Assembly: GCA_025765595.1 (NCBI GenBank)
Contig: JAIVFH010000037.1
Coordinates: 124,001 to 188,000, forward strand
Length of the DNA: 64,000 bases
Source: Obelidium mucronatum
Lineage: Eukaryota > Chytridiomycota > Chytridiomycetes > Chytridiales > Chytriomycetaceae
Reading direction: 5' to 3'
A program made the position numbers and the translations under genes. Below are positions 52,967 through 64,000 of this stretch, in pieces. Position 1 is the stretch's first letter, and every line of letters starts with the position of its first letter. The notes below the pieces were generated by a model. That model was not told the origin of the DNA. It saw only the letters and a program-made list of their open reading frames with translations, and made no database searches.

Positions 52967-55900
52967 TTATACATCTTTTAAATAATTCGTTTCAAACATT
53001 ACATCCCTTTCAACCAACTCTCTCACACTTGCATACGACAAGACACGCTTCTGAAACCCTTCCAACTCCTTCCGCTTCTCTTTCGCAACAGCACCAGCCA
53101 CAGGCAACGATTTGCCTTTCAACAACTTGTGCAATAAATAGTGAATCCATAGGACATTTGTCTTTGGGTGAAATGCCATCCAATCCCCACGCGTTTCTTC
53201 GCGCATCATTCTGTAAATGTCAAACTAAAAAAAAAAGTTGGCAGAAGTTGATTTTTAGTTTGCGCAAGCTAATTTATGCTGTTATGTACCTGATAGTCTC
53301 CTTCCCCAGTGTAGAAGGACTCATCATCCATCCGGTTGAAAAACAACCGTTTCCCCGATTGACAACGCGACAGTGTGTAATCAATAATCGCGACTTTCAC
53401 GCCTTCAAGAGGGACACGGATCCATCCAAGCTCTTCGCCGCAGTAGTACTCTTTTGCTGCTCCAGCGTATTCGGCATTTGTCTGACATAATATATTACCC
53501 CAATGAAGATCACGGTGTTCGAATTTGAGATCGCGTTCGGCAATGTAGAGGGAGAGGATTGTCTGTTGCAGAATCGAAGTGACCATTGCCCAGGTTTTGT
53601 TTGGCGCTGCAGATGACGCCACTGTGGTTGAGTTGAGCCCTCTTGATTTTATGAGAGGCGTGGAAGGCATCGGGCCTGTGCTGATGGGTCGGATTTTAAA
53701 GTGTTCAAGATCAGTTCCTCCATTAGCCAGGACAATCACAACAAAAAGCTGCGATTTCGGAAAGAAATCTGGTATTGATATATAAATTTTAAAACAGTCG
53801 CAGCTGGAAGATATTCCTTACCAGGTCGATCGTTTTCAGAGTCTTTGGTTTCTGTCCAAGTGTCCCACGCTTCCAATAACTCGAAAGAATAGGTCCCTTT
53901 ACAGATATGAAGGCTTAAAAAAACAAATTATGATTATTAAACGAACGTTCAAGAAGAATAAACGGAGCTTACTTGACCAAAGGAACAAAACTGCTTCCAA
54001 TAGTTATGTTCTTGTTGTTGACGACCTCTCTTGTGCAATTCTGATCTCGTTCAAAGTCACTCAAAGCTTTTGTTATCAAAACTTCTTGAGTCACTTCGTG
54101 GACAGTGATTTGCGGTGATCCATTGACGTGGAGTTTGTGTTTGGGGGCACCAAACGGCATCACCTTGACTGCAAGTGGCCTTGCATCCTGTGTTTTCGTG
54201 GTAAATGAATAAACTTCTGAAAATGTAGCTTCGCCGAGCTTTTTGACAAGATTGCTGGGAAAAAAAGGAATAACCGTCAACACTTATGTCATGTTGGGCA
54301 ATGCATAAACTCACTATTCGGATAATGCTTCGCCAAACGTAACAGGCTTCTTTTGCCCACATATTTCGAGAAGTTCCGTTATGGTTGCCTAAGCAATGGA
54401 TGGTTGAAATTACTTCATAAAGCAACAGTGAATGTTACTTACCTCTTCATGAGTGGTTATACACTCCGCTTCATCCATCGTATTGGCACCACCAAAGGAG
54501 CGTCGAAATCTTTTATGCTGTTTTGGGCTAGTTTTTGCATCTGGTAAAGGCCCAAGTTCGTCGTTGTGTGGAGCTTCTTCTGCATTCTCTTCGATCACTC
54601 TTCCCGCAGCTGCACTTGTAAAGCCAGAGAAGTTATTCAATTCCGTGAGGATAGAATCTTCAGAATAAATGGATTCAGCAGCGGGTGCTATTGAATCATA
54701 AGCGCCAGGTTTTGCCTGAAGAAAGGATTCACGAGCTCCATTATGCTCTTCGCCATCCGATACATTCCGGGATTTTTCGGATTTTTCGCTGGGACTGTTG
54801 GCGTTGTTTGAAACCTCAAAACCCATGTTGTCCCCATCGGGATGGTTACAGGTTGGAAGAATCAATGAGACGTCCGGTAAAACAGCAACGCCGTTACTCT
54901 CGGAGGTACTATTTCTATCTTTGATCAAAGAATTCTGGTGGCACGAAATGTCTGGCTCAAGATATTCTTCGATGAGAGATCGATATTCGGCTGTCTTTTC
55001 TGCGTAGGCGTTGGCAATGGATTGGACCAAGCCGTCTTCACATTGCTTTCGGTTGGTTTCGGGGACAATGGAAAGTCTGCTCATGTCGTGCAATATTTCT
55101 GAAAGAGTGCTGTTTGTCATATACATTGATGTAATGCTAGCTGTGGGAGGTGTGACTGCAGATGGCGAAGAGTGATCATTTGTAGATATCGGCAAATCAA
55201 TAGGGGATTCATGGAACACCTCTGTTTCTGTTGGGTTGGAATCATTGACGTTTTCCTTGGTTTGTGGTGGCATGATGATACAACTTTTCACAGGGGTTGA
55301 GGACATGACGGAAATGACAGAATCTCTCTCATTTATCTGCGATAATCCGTGTTAGAAGTCAATGGAAGCTATATATCAGGTTTACCTGGGAGAGAGAGGA
55401 TGTTTCTGAAATGGACGAGTCTTCAATGACAATTGGAGTTTGAAATATTTTCGCTTTCTCTGCCCTTTTCGTGGACGGTCTACCGGTTTTCGCGGTTTTC
55501 GCACATTCTTTCCTGAAAGTCGCGTTTGATTCCACATTTTCCAACACGGGCAGCGGCTTATCTTCGAGTCTATCAATGAACGTCTTTTCTATTCCAGCAT
55601 TATTGGTTTTTCCTTTTTTCGCCCTCCTCGCTGACTTGAGCGCGTTTAAGGCCTGGCCCGTCTTTGATGTTGTCCGGGCAGTCATTAGCGACACTTTCCG
55701 GACATGACGCGATGGTTCCTCGGAGGATTTCGGAAAGAATATTTTCGGTTTTTGATCGACCGAAGAAGACGAAGTCTGTTTTCTGGATTGTTTGAGGATG
55801 CTCGGTGTTGGTTTTGACGACTCGGAGTCAGACTCAGACTCGGACCCAGCCTCAGACTCAGACTTCAACACAGACTCAGAGTCGCTGCCCGACTTCAGCG

Positions 55901-56000
55901 ACGAAAGCCACAAATTGTTTACTTTCGAATTCTCGTTTGTTTTCGGTGGCCGCCGTTTGTATGTTGTTTTGACTGCGGTATGAGGAAGGTGGAGGGCCAT
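52967..56000 (-). CDS. HASPIN: Haspin-type histone H3 kinase
   Basis: ATG 55998-56000 (MALHLPHTAVKTTYKRRPP). The N-terminal ~550 residues are disordered, Ser/Glu-rich and basic in patches, as in other haspins. The kinase begins with NLVKKLGEATFSEVYSF (Gly loop) and LAVKVMPFG (ATP-site Lys), then VHEVTQEVLITKALSD. The catalytic loop is diagnostic: FEHRDLHWGNILC. It is followed by VAIIDYTLSRC (DYT in place of DFG, haspin-specific), DIYRMMREETRGDWMAFHP and TNVLWIHYLLHKLLKGKS. Haspin phosphorylates histone H3 Thr3 at centromeres to recruit the chromosomal passenger complex. Introns interrupt at 55330-55385, 54390-54445 and several later points; the last exon ends NYLKDV at 52967. The divergent P450 start is 119 bp away. 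Confidence 0.93.
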
Positions 56001-56119
56001 TTGGTTAACTTCGACTCGAATAAGATGGCGCGCTATTGATTTAAAGTTGGTTAAAACGCGGTAATTCGGCTCTGGCAGACTGGCGCTACTGTTTGGCACC
56101 TGGTTTTTTTCAACACAAA

Positions 56120-57831
56120 ATGCTCTCTGCAATTATTACGATATTGGCCTGTAATGCAGCCCTCCTGCTTTATGGGATCTACTCGTTCTTGATCTATCCG
56201 ATATACTTCCATCCACTGCGCTTGGTGCCAGGTCCAAGAGGCAATCCCCTCAGCATCCTTGGCAAATTCATGGAACTCAATAAGAGGGAACCGTTGGATC
56301 TCCAATTCGATTATTACCAAAAATACGGGACCATATTTCAATATCTCGATCTTTTCAACTCATACCGAGTCTTTGTGCTCAGTCCAGCAGCTGTTAAGAG
56401 AGTCCTTGTTACTCACTCACAAATCTATCCAAAAGAGGCATCGCGCACGAAATATATGAGGGAATTCTTGGGAACGGGCCTTGTAACTGCCTCAGATGAA
56501 GCTCACAAGAAACAGCGGAGCGTATTGAATCCCGTGTTCCGCGTTTCAAAAGTCCAAGCAATGATTCCCTTGTTTATCCAAAGCGCAAATGAGTTGAAAT
56601 TAATGTGGTTGTCGAGAATTCAATCAAGTGAATCATCCGGAGGTGATGGATCGTTCCTTGTCAATGATACAATGAAGGAAATGGGAAAACCAACTCTAGA
56701 TGTGATTGGACGTGCTGGCTTCAACTTCAATTTTGACGCTTGCTTGGGAAAAATTGGAGTAGGAGGTAATATGGGTGACGCGAATGCTCTGTTTGCAGCT
56801 TTCTCCACGGCTATGGCATCTTTCGGAATGTGGAACATGCTGACTCGATTGTACTTCCCGATATTGAGATACATTGTCCCGCATTTCATCAAAGCTAGAA
56901 TTGAATACAAAAACGCATTGGTGACTATTCGGAGTGGCTGTAAAGAGATTTTGGAAAGTCGCAAGAAAGAGTTGGCTGAGAATCCAAATCGTGACGAGGA
57001 TGACGGGGAAGACTTATTATCGGCTGTTTTACGCGCCAATATGCTTGAATCGGATAACAGCAAAAGGCTGACAGACGAGGAGGTCATGTCCCAAATAATG
57101 ACGTTTATGGCTGCTGGCCAAGAGACGACAGCCACTGCTTTGACGTTAAGTTCAATGGCTCCTTTTGCTTTATCTTATGCCTTTTTATTACTTTTAAAAG
57201 TTGGACGCTTTACTTTCTCACTCGCCACTTGGATATACAAGAAAAGCTACGCTCCGAACTAAAGCTCCACATCCCAAGTCCATCACAAGACCCAAGTGCG
57301 GAATACATTTCATCATCATCGACTTACTTGGATGCTGTTGTTCAGGAATCCCTTCGATTGATACCGCCGGCACCATGGCTGATTCGAGTCTCTGTTGAAG
57401 ACGATGAATTGGATGGATTCTTTATTCCCAAGGGAACAAAAGTCCACGTGTCTCCTCACTTACTTCATCGAATGGAGGAGTATTGGGGAATAGATGCACT
57501 CGAGTATAATCCAGACCGATGGCGTAAAACAAGCGCAGCCCCATCGCAAAAGCAGTTTTGCGCATTTTTCCCCTTTTCCGCTGGACCCAGGTTCTTCTTT
57601 TATGCACAAACATATTTGCATTGCCCTTTCATTTCTGACATTAAGTTTTTTCAAAGGAGTTGTATCGGATCACGTTTTGCTATTCTTGAGCTGAAAGCCA
57701 TTTTGGCAGTTTTGATTCGTGAATTTGAGTTTAGAAATGGCGGGGCAGGAGCTGTTCGCCGGCGAGTGTTTATTACGCAAAAACCCAAGGATCCCTTTTC
57801 TCTGCGCATTCAACGGGTCGCGGGGGTGTGA
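56120..57831 (+). CDS. Cytochrome P450 monooxygenase
   Basis: Exons 56120-57144, 57201-57590 and 57657-57831. The N-terminus is a membrane anchor (IITILACNAALLLYGIYSFL) followed by the Pro-rich hinge LVPGPRGNP. The I-helix reads MAAGQETTATALTWTLYFL across the first splice (AC|T). ExxR is ESLR, then PERF-like YNPDRW. The heme loop FPFSAGPR joins SCIGSRFAILELK across the second intron, giving FxxGxRxCIG with the thiolate Cys. Anchored in the ER, it would use a P450 reductase to oxidise lipophilic substrates. The overall layout is that of fungal CYP families; the substrate cannot be told from sequence. A MITE starts about 45 bp after its stop. Confidence 0.92.
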
Positions 57832-57874
57832 TGTTGGTGAATAATAAGAATCCCGAAACTGTTCAATAGTTTTA

Positions 57875-58657
57875 GGCCTCGTTCGGCCACGAAAATGAAA
57901 ATTTTGCTCTTTTTGCAAAAAGAGCATTCTGGCCGAAAATGCTCTTTTTGCAAAAAGAGGAAATATCTATTTTTGCAAACTGCAGGTTTTTCATATTTTC
58001 CTATTTTGAAAGTGGCCACGCAGCTTCAAAATTGATTTTGTGGACAAGCCAGGAATTTTCTTGACTTCGTTTTTTTCTTCTCACCAAATTCCCACCCCCC
58101 CCCCCCCCCCCCCCCCGCCAACGCCAACTCGCAAGGACAGGGCCAAACAGCCTGGAACGCTAGCCCCTGCCTTCGCTGCCTCATCATCTAGCAGTGCTGT
58201 TGTTGGAACTTCTAGTCCTCTCTAATGATTAGCTTCCGCAGCTCTTACTGACTGTGCTCTACACACTCACACACACACACAAATACACCCTGAAAAAAGC
58301 ATCAAATCAGTCAGATACGAATTCTGCAGAGTTTCTTATAACAGTGTATTTTAAACTTGAATAAACACTCAATAATTCTTGATTTTCCGTTTTTTTTTCA
58401 GTTTTCGAATGCATTGTGGGAAAGGAAAAACAGGTATTTTCTATTTTTGGTTTTTGACCTCTTTTTGGCCTCTTTTTGGCCCTAAAATGCATTCCGGAAG
58501 TTTTTTGGAGAAAACGCATTTTGCATAATGCCTTTCTGGATCAAAATGCATTTACGAAGCCAAAAAGAGCTTTTTGCATTTTGCAGAATGCACTTTTTGA
58601 AAAAATAGGTTCTTTTTGGTCGAAAAAGAAGGAAATTTTTCGTGGCCGAACGGGGCC
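57875..58657. mobile_element. PIF/Harbinger-type MITE
   Basis: A 783-bp non-autonomous element. The left end is GGCCTCGTTCGGCCACGAAAA; the right end is its inverse (complement GGCCCCGTTCGGCCACGAAAA) with one mismatch. It is flanked by TTA on both sides (57872-57874 and 58658-58660), the target duplication used by PIF/Harbinger elements. No transposase is encoded. The interior is rich in short palindromes, for example TGCTCTTTTTGCAAAAAGAG, seen twice near 57910-57960, related AATGCATT motifs on the right, and a run of 22 C at 58095-58116. It lies between the P450 stop and the CobS-like ATG, and its right end is only about 25 bp from that ATG. Confidence 0.82.
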
Positions 58658-58681
58658 TTATTTTTCTCGTGAAAAACAAAC

Positions 58682-59899
58682 ATGTCACACGGCAACCCAG
58701 CATCTGATGTTGTCCCCAAGACAGATACACCGAGTTCTCACGGACATGGACACGGTCATGGGCACGGTTCAAGCACACAACAACCGCCGCAGCAGCCACC
58801 CCCAGCAATTGATGCTGAACCAAAAGTGCCGAAAGAAGAGAAATCATCATCGTTTATTGTCCAAGAAGTTCACGCATTTTATTCCGGCGTCATGTTTTTT
58901 ACTCGAATGTCAGTCCCGAAATGGGTAAGTGCGCAATGTGTTTACTGTCAAAAAAAAACTGAAGAAAAAAACAACCCAAAGGTTAACCACAGTCTATACT
59001 GGCTCTCTCTATCCACCGTATACTTCCCCGTAATCGGAGTCCTCGTTGCCCTCGTTGGCTTTTTTTGGTTCACGATCGCGTATTACCTGTTCCCAGGATC
59101 CACAATCATCCCACCAATCTTTTACACAATGGCAACGATCCGATTCACGGGCGGGTTTCACGAAGACGGACTCGCAGACATGTGTGATGGATTCGGGGGC
59201 GGATGGACGAAATCTTCGATTCTCCGGATTATGCGGGATAGCACGATTGGAACTTTTGGTGGGCTTGGGTTGATTTTGTTTCAGCTCATGAAGATGGGGG
59301 CTGTGGGGTATTTGTTGGATACAATTCCGTTGAGAAGTTTGGAGGAGATTCAGGGTGTCGTTGGTGTTGTGGCCCAACTTGCGGGATCAAGGGGGCCAAT
59401 TAGTTCTTTGATTAATTTGGTACCAGTCTCGGTTTTGCAGCATTGCTGGAAGTTGGCTCATATTGGTGGTGTGTTGGTGGCTGGGCATGTTTTTGCGAGG
59501 TGGTCTTGCACATATTTGTTGTTTCGATACAAGTATGTCGAGAACGCGTCGGCAGTTGGAAAAGAATATCTTTTGACAGTGACACCACGTCGAGTGGTTA
59601 TGGCGACAATATTCACAGCGGTCCTTGTTGCAGGCGCATTGATTGCCGTACCAACGGAAGAATACTGGATTCAGATGGCTGTAGCTTGGGCCGTAACCAT
59701 CTACGTGACTGTAGGCATGGGTCGGTATATCAATCGCGTTATTGGAGGAGTAATTGGGGACTGCCTTGGTGCCACTAACCAGATTGTTGAATGTACCATT
59801 TATTTGGCGTTGGGTGTTAACTGGATCCGCATTTTTGGTGATGCGGCGAATTTGTACTTGATTGTAAAGTCATTTGTTGATTCTTTTATTAAGGCCTGA
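58682..59899 (+). CDS. cobS: CobS-like adenosylcobinamide-GDP ribazoletransferase
   Basis: ATG 58682; a His/Gly/Ser-rich N-terminus precedes the catalytic domain. The CobS signature is present: GGFHEDGLADMCDGFGGGW (H-E-D-G-L-A-D), ILRIMRDSTIGTFGGLGLIL, GHVFARWSCTYLL and GGVIGDCLGATNQIVE. About seven transmembrane helices. Bacterial CobS joins adenosylcobinamide-GDP to alpha-ribazole, the last steps of cobalamin nucleotide-loop assembly. A short candidate intron at 58925-58981 (GTAAGT to CAAAG, 57 bp, no stop in frame) sits between PKW and VNHSLYW; it may be spliced or retained. In a fungus the enzyme would serve salvage or remodelling of cobinamide and corrinoids rather than full synthesis. 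Probably acquired from bacteria. Stop TGA 59897-59899. Confidence 0.88.
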   Translation: MSHGNPASDVVPKTDTPSSHGHGHGHGHGSSTQQPPQQPPPAIDAEPKVPKEEKSSSFIVQEVHAFYSGVMFFTRMSVPKWVSAQCVYCQKKTEEKNNPKVNHSLYWLSLSTVYFPVIGVLVALVGFFWFTIAYYLFPGSTIIPPIFYTMATIRFTGGFHEDGLADMCDGFGGGWTKSSILRIMRDSTIGTFGGLGLILFQLMKMGAVGYLLDTIPLRSLEEIQGVVGVVAQLAGSRGPISSLINLVPVSVLQHCWKLAHIGGVLVAGHVFARWSCTYLLFRYKYVENASAVGKEYLLTVTPRRVVMATIFTAVLVAGALIAVPTEEYWIQMAVAWAVTIYVTVGMGRYINRVIGGVIGDCLGATNQIVECTIYLALGVNWIRIFGDAANLYLIVKSFVDSFIKA

Positions 59900-59957
59900 T
59901 GATGGGTCAATCGAACATAAATCGAATAAATCGAAGATTTATGTAATACAGATGGTA

Positions 59958-61833
59958 CTATTTTTTACTCAATAGTTTAAACAAGCCAGATTTTGGCGGC
60001 GCTTTTGATGGCTGTTCTACTCGCGTTGGTGTAATTGTTGTAGGAGAAGACAGCATCCCCTTCTCCATGTCTAAAAACTCCCCGAAATCCGGCAAATGAC
60101 CAATGGCGACACCATCTCGAGAGCTTTTCTGGGCACTCTTGACAGTAACAGTTTTGGGTGCAGGCTCCAACCGTTTCGCACATTTCTTTGCCATATCCGC
60201 CGACTTTGCATTCACTCCAACCTGAATCTGTGACAGTTTCTTGCGATTTATTGTCGCTTGATTCATGCTGTCAACAACTTTTTTCAATTCCAAGTCCCGT
60301 TGAGCTTCTGAACGAATCAAACAGAGCCGTCCATGGATTTCAGATTCGACAATTTCAGATACCAGTATGTCATTTTCTCTAGCGGTATTGCTATCTAGTT
60401 TTGTGCGATTGAAGGGAAGGTACCAAGGGTTCATTTTGCGGTGCATAGTGAGACGAGACTTTCCCACAACAGCTTCATACAAATCATTGTATTCAGGAAG
60501 ATCAATCGAATCGCCTTTTGATTTGTCTGCTGAGCGAGAGTTTGCAGAAGCAAAAATGTGCTTGAAATCCAATAGTGCTTCAGAATCAGGAACCTTGTGT
60601 TGCAACAAGGACCACGCTCCGTCCAGCACTGCTTGATATTCGGGATTCATGGTTCTTCTCGTCCATTTACTGGTTTCCTCATCTAGCTTGAAGGCTCGGT
60701 ATTTGAAGTAGTTGTCCGTCTGTTTTTTCAAGTTTTGCGTTGTTGCTTTCAACTGGGTTCCAAAAAATGTTGATGTTTGGATTCCAGGGCCTCCTTCTGA
60801 GCTAACGGCCGATGAAGTCAAAGCAGAAGCGCTCTCCGGGTCCGTAAATATGGGAGAACTAACCCCGCCCCTGAACCCGGGGAAAAAGTTGACGCGTTGT
60901 GGAGCTTCAATCCACCCGAAAAGCTCCTTCATTTTCGTAACGACGCCCATTCGCTGAACATATGTTCTGTTGAGACCGATTGCCAGAAGACAAGGAAATC
61001 GAGAAAGAATTTCATCCAGATCTTTGGCAGTGAGGTTCCCACACATACTTAGATTTAAGTATGTCAGGTTTTTTAAACCGGACAGCGGTAAGCCAGTCAC
61101 TCTGTCTTTCTCGGAATGAACCATTGTTCGACACAAGTTCCGAAGCCCATTATTCGTGATTTCCGTGGATGAAAGATCTAGGAGCTGTTGTTTTGTTTAA
61201 TTGGGCTAACTCCCCAAGATATTTTTACCTCCAGGCCTTCGAGATTCGACACTGCCGCACACAAATCATCGTTAAAATCCGAACAGGATAAATCCAGAGC
61301 TTTGAGAAAGCTCCCGAACCACGCGTCCTTCAAACTTTCAACCATGCGGGGGCATAGCTTGTAATCACGGTAGCAAAGGTGCGAATTCCAAGAGCCAAAC
61401 TCTTCAGGAAAGTCTCTGGCGTAAAGAGACACAGCGGCAGGCGATGGAGCCTCAATCTGATCGTAAACCAGTTTGGCCAGACCCCAGGGAATGTTATCGA
61501 GTGACTCGACTGGGTGCCAAAACAGTCAGTGCCCAGTTGCTCTTCACAGCCCAAAACACACAACCAACCGTGATCAACCAGGCCAGCGACTGCCACCGCA
61601 CACAGTTCGCGCAGCGACTTGATGCCCATCGGTGTTGCTGCCGCCACTCTGACTTCTTTCTGCCAACTGCTTTCGCCGCTGTGGAAGCGGGCAATGCTCG
61701 GATCGTAAGGCGCCGCCCTGGTTTTCGTGTCGGTTTCCTTAAGGGAAAAGTCCGGGTCGAAGAAGTCCATTCGAAGAAAGAGAAAGACGTTCGGACAAGT
61801 CTTTATTCTGCGATCAACAATGGCCTCTTCCAT
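59958..61833 (-). CDS. LRR-like protein with long charged C-terminus, family unknown
   Basis: ATG 61831-61833 (MEEAIVDRRIKTCPNVFLF). A 56-bp intron (GTTGGT to ACCCAG) joins AVAGLVDH to VESLDNIPWGLAKLV in phase. The region up to residue ~330 shows irregular amphipathic repeats of the Amn1/RNI-like LRR type: FLKALDLSCSDFNDDLCAAV, LKNLTYLNLSMCGNLTAKD and LLAIGLNRTYVQRMG. Such repeats are common in F-box and Rad7-like proteins, and DNIPWGLAKLVYD resembles a family lead-in. The C-terminal ~300 residues are polar and basic with a helical segment (LKKVVDSMNQATINRKKL). Stop TAG 59958-59960. Function unknown. It is divergent from the next gene, only 26 bp between start codons. Confidence 0.65.
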
Positions 61834-61859
61834 TGTCGCTTTTCATAATCGAAGCAATA

Positions 61860-63947
61860 ATGCCACCGCCGCTTCCGTCTGCTGCGTCTAATGCAAAGAA
61901 ACACGATGATCTTCTCAGCGATGTTTCCCCCGCCGGGCCAACTACTCTTGGTCCTACTGCAACAACAACTGGCCCACCTCAAGAGTCTTCAAACAACAAC
62001 AACACCGCAAAACCAACCAGCAGACAGAGAAACTTCCACGGTATTCACGGCGTCTATCACGGGCAGAAGCAGGAAAACAAAGACTGCAACTTGTCGTTCC
62101 AAGTCAGACAAGCTATCGTGGACAACTCTTACCTGAGAACCCTGGACTATGAGCCAGAGAAAGTTGCAGTGCGCACTGAAACTCGATATGCTGTCAGAGA
62201 CACGAAACTGATACAGCACGAAAAACTAAAGCGCAGTGTGGTAAACCTCAACTCTCCTTCGCAGAGTCTCAAACCATACCAACGCGTTTATTATTCAGGA
62301 AGTGGCTCGCTGTGGATTCAGATCAGATCCTAAGGAATCTTATAAACCTCTTGGTATTTCCAAAAAAGGTGTTCTGGTTATTTTGGATGGGTTTTAATCT
62401 TGTGGCAGGCGATCCAACCGTGGATTCCGACGTGCTTATTTACAAGTCTCTGCGAATTGATCCACAGTCTTTTCAAAGGTTTTTGGTAGCGTTGTTGAAG
62501 ACTATGTCTGAAACCATCATCCACAGAACTACAAAAGATAAACACAATGACGGAGGAAAGACTATTGACGTTGCAGCTGCAAATGAGCGTCATAAACTAC
62601 GTAAGGCTTCAATTTTTTGGGTATAAATTTTAATCTGATTCACTCGTTTACTAAGGACGAGGTTCTCGTCATGAAAGTGGGCTGGGATATATCAAGCAAA
62701 AGCTAGCGCAATCAAAGAAACGAATACATGCTGTGAAGGTAGACTTTTTTACTCCTGTTAAGATGAGCGCTCATTTAAAATTTTCCCAGTTCGGTCTTCC
62801 GTTTTCCGAAGCCTGCGATGCACAATTGGAAAAGGTTGAGGAAGCTCCCAAACGAACAGTAGAAGATGACCAGGTCGATTGGATGAACCTGAAAATAGAT
62901 ACCGAAAAGCAAACGCTTTTTCAGCATATGCATGAGAAACATCGACAAGCTTGGATTGAAAAAGGTTGGTGGTTGGTTTTATGCCGGTGTACTTCACTAA
63001 CATTCAGTGTCTACCCAGACGTTGCAACGGTAAAACAAGTAACTCCGAAAACAGACTCAAAAAGTAAGTCCTGACTTCGGTAGAAATCTGCACTGTGCTT
63101 AACACGCACGTGGTCTTTTAAGGTGCCTCCTCAGCCACGTTAAAAAGGGGCCAAGAACGGACAATGAAAGAGATTGAAGAAGAGTTGCATATTGTTCCAA
63201 ATCCTTCATTTCCTGAAACCGCCGAACGAGTGAGTCCATCAATACTTGTCCAATCAATCCAGCATTCATATGTTTGCAACAATAGTTCTTCACCACAAGA
63301 GAGAAGTTTTATGAACAGCAGGAGCAATTGAATCAAGTTTTACTAGAAGACTTGACTCGGTAATTGCACATATATCTTAACCGTATTTATTATTATTATT
63401 AATTCATTTTCCCAATAGCTTGGATCTAGATAGGAAGAATCACTTTTTGAAAAAATACAAGGAATTTCAAATCCGCAAAAACAGTGGCTTCAGTAACGAT
63501 ATTAAAACAATGCGATTCCGCGCAGACAAGGAGCGAGCGCAAGAGAAATCCACAATACTCAAGAAACACGCTTGGTACTTTGACTTGGCAAGCAAGGTCA
63601 CTTCTTCAGGGAACCGACGTCCTTCAAAGCTGGAAGAGCTGTTGTTGGATCGGATACGCTGGTTTGTTACTCTTTGAGTTGACAGTGGTTCCCCTGCCCT
63701 TAGCAACATTCCCTCATTTTTTTCTCTCGTTATTAGTACGATTGAAGACGACCATGAGTTTGACCAAACTATATTTATTCAATTAATGAAGCTGATTCCA
63801 CAACGGATATTCAACGAGGATGCGATTCAAAGAATTATTCGATTTGTGAAACAGCATTCAAGTATAAGTGAGAGAGACTACCTGGAAGCAATCGAGTTGT
63901 CGAATCATCAAATGAAAATGTCATCCAGCGCTTTACGATCGTCTTAA
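61860..63947 (+). CDS. Multi-exon coiled-coil/helical protein, family unknown
   Basis: ATG 61860 (MPPPLPSAASNAKKHDDLL) to TAA 63945-63947, about eight exons. The N-terminus is low complexity (Pro, Thr, Asn). Later exons hold helical, charged stretches: VRQAIVDNSYLRTLDYEPE, DSDVLIYKSLRIDPQSFQR, DWMNLKIDTEKQTLFQHMH, RTMKEIEEELHIVPNPSFPE, DRKNHFLKKYKEFQIRKNS and RPSKLEELLLDRIR. The last exon has FDQTIFIQLMKLIPQRIF and RIIRFVKQHSSISERDY. I recognise no catalytic motif. Soluble, probably a structural or scaffolding protein; a flagellar role would fit the style but is not supported by any motif I can name. Introns are bounded by GT-AG in every case I checked, but exact joins are not all resolved. 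Confidence 0.6.
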
Positions 63948-64000
63948 GGAAAGGAGAAAGAAAAAAGTACGAAGTAATTGGAATAAATTCTATTCGGCTG

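Noticed and set aside
1..64000. CRISPR arrays, tRNA or rRNA genes
   Set aside because: No regularly spaced identical repeats and no convincing tRNA or rRNA sequence was found by eye; tRNAs could still be missed without a covariance search.

Overview
The window looks like nuclear DNA of a flagellated, early-diverging fungus, most likely a chytrid. It has short GT-AG introns of about 50-75 bp, conserved eukaryotic genes (VPS41, the crooked-neck splicing factor CLF1, haspin kinase, a DHHC palmitoyltransferase, a DDHD phospholipase), and an unusual accessory set for a fungus: plant-type leucine-rich-repeat (LRR) proteins, an MHYT-domain protein, a CobS-like cobalamin enzyme, a bacterial-type cupin, LtrA, and a clan GH-I chitosanase with chitin-binding modules. 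The lineage call is inference from gene content; no rRNA or tRNA marker was found. Gene spacing is very tight: several neighbours are only 26-36 bp apart.

Layout. 0-3 kb: 5' part of an F-box-like/LRR gene, a probable GPI-anchored protein, and a membrane protein with a cytoplasmic SAM domain. 3-9 kb: VPS41 and a Sel1-repeat protein (minus strand). 9.1-13.4 kb: a pogo-like DNA transposon sitting inside the 3' end of a gene for a helical-bundle/TKL-kinase/TIR protein, which also carries an in-frame TGA. 13.4-15.4 kb: an F-box-like protein. 16.4-22.3 kb: a 5.9-kb tyrosine-recombinase retrotransposon (DIRS order, PAT/Ngaro-type split direct repeats) whose ORFs are laid out as alternative 3' exons. 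22.3-28.7 kb: a cupin gene and three tandem MATE transporters, the middle one frameshifted. 28.8-42.8 kb: a DDHD phospholipase, hypothetical coiled-coil and membrane proteins, an MHYT protein, a hemerythrin-like protein and a long disordered protein. 42.9-49.0 kb: chitosanase, DHHC acyltransferase and CLF1 (minus strand). 49.0-50.8 kb: an LtrA gene and an LtrA relic exon. 50.8-52.9 kb: LRR relic and an LRR gene interrupted by TGA. 53-56 kb: haspin. 56.1-57.8 kb: cytochrome P450. 57.9-58.7 kb: a PIF/Harbinger-type MITE abutting the CobS-like gene (58.7-59.9 kb). 60-64 kb: two divergent genes of unknown function.

How it fits together. Housekeeping genes (vesicle tethering, splicing, mitosis, palmitoylation, phospholipid turnover) are mixed with environmental and defence-like genes (LRR, kinase-TIR, MATE, P450, chitosanase). 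Decay is concentrated in the latter group: a transposon insertion plus nonsense codon in the kinase-TIR gene, a TGA in the LRR gene, and a 1-nt insertion in MATE-2. The two most notable observations are the immune-receptor-like kinase-TIR protein broken by a transposon, and the retrotransposon in which one phase-0 splice donor can reach four downstream acceptors, three of which open the Gag, reverse-transcriptase and recombinase frames in phase.
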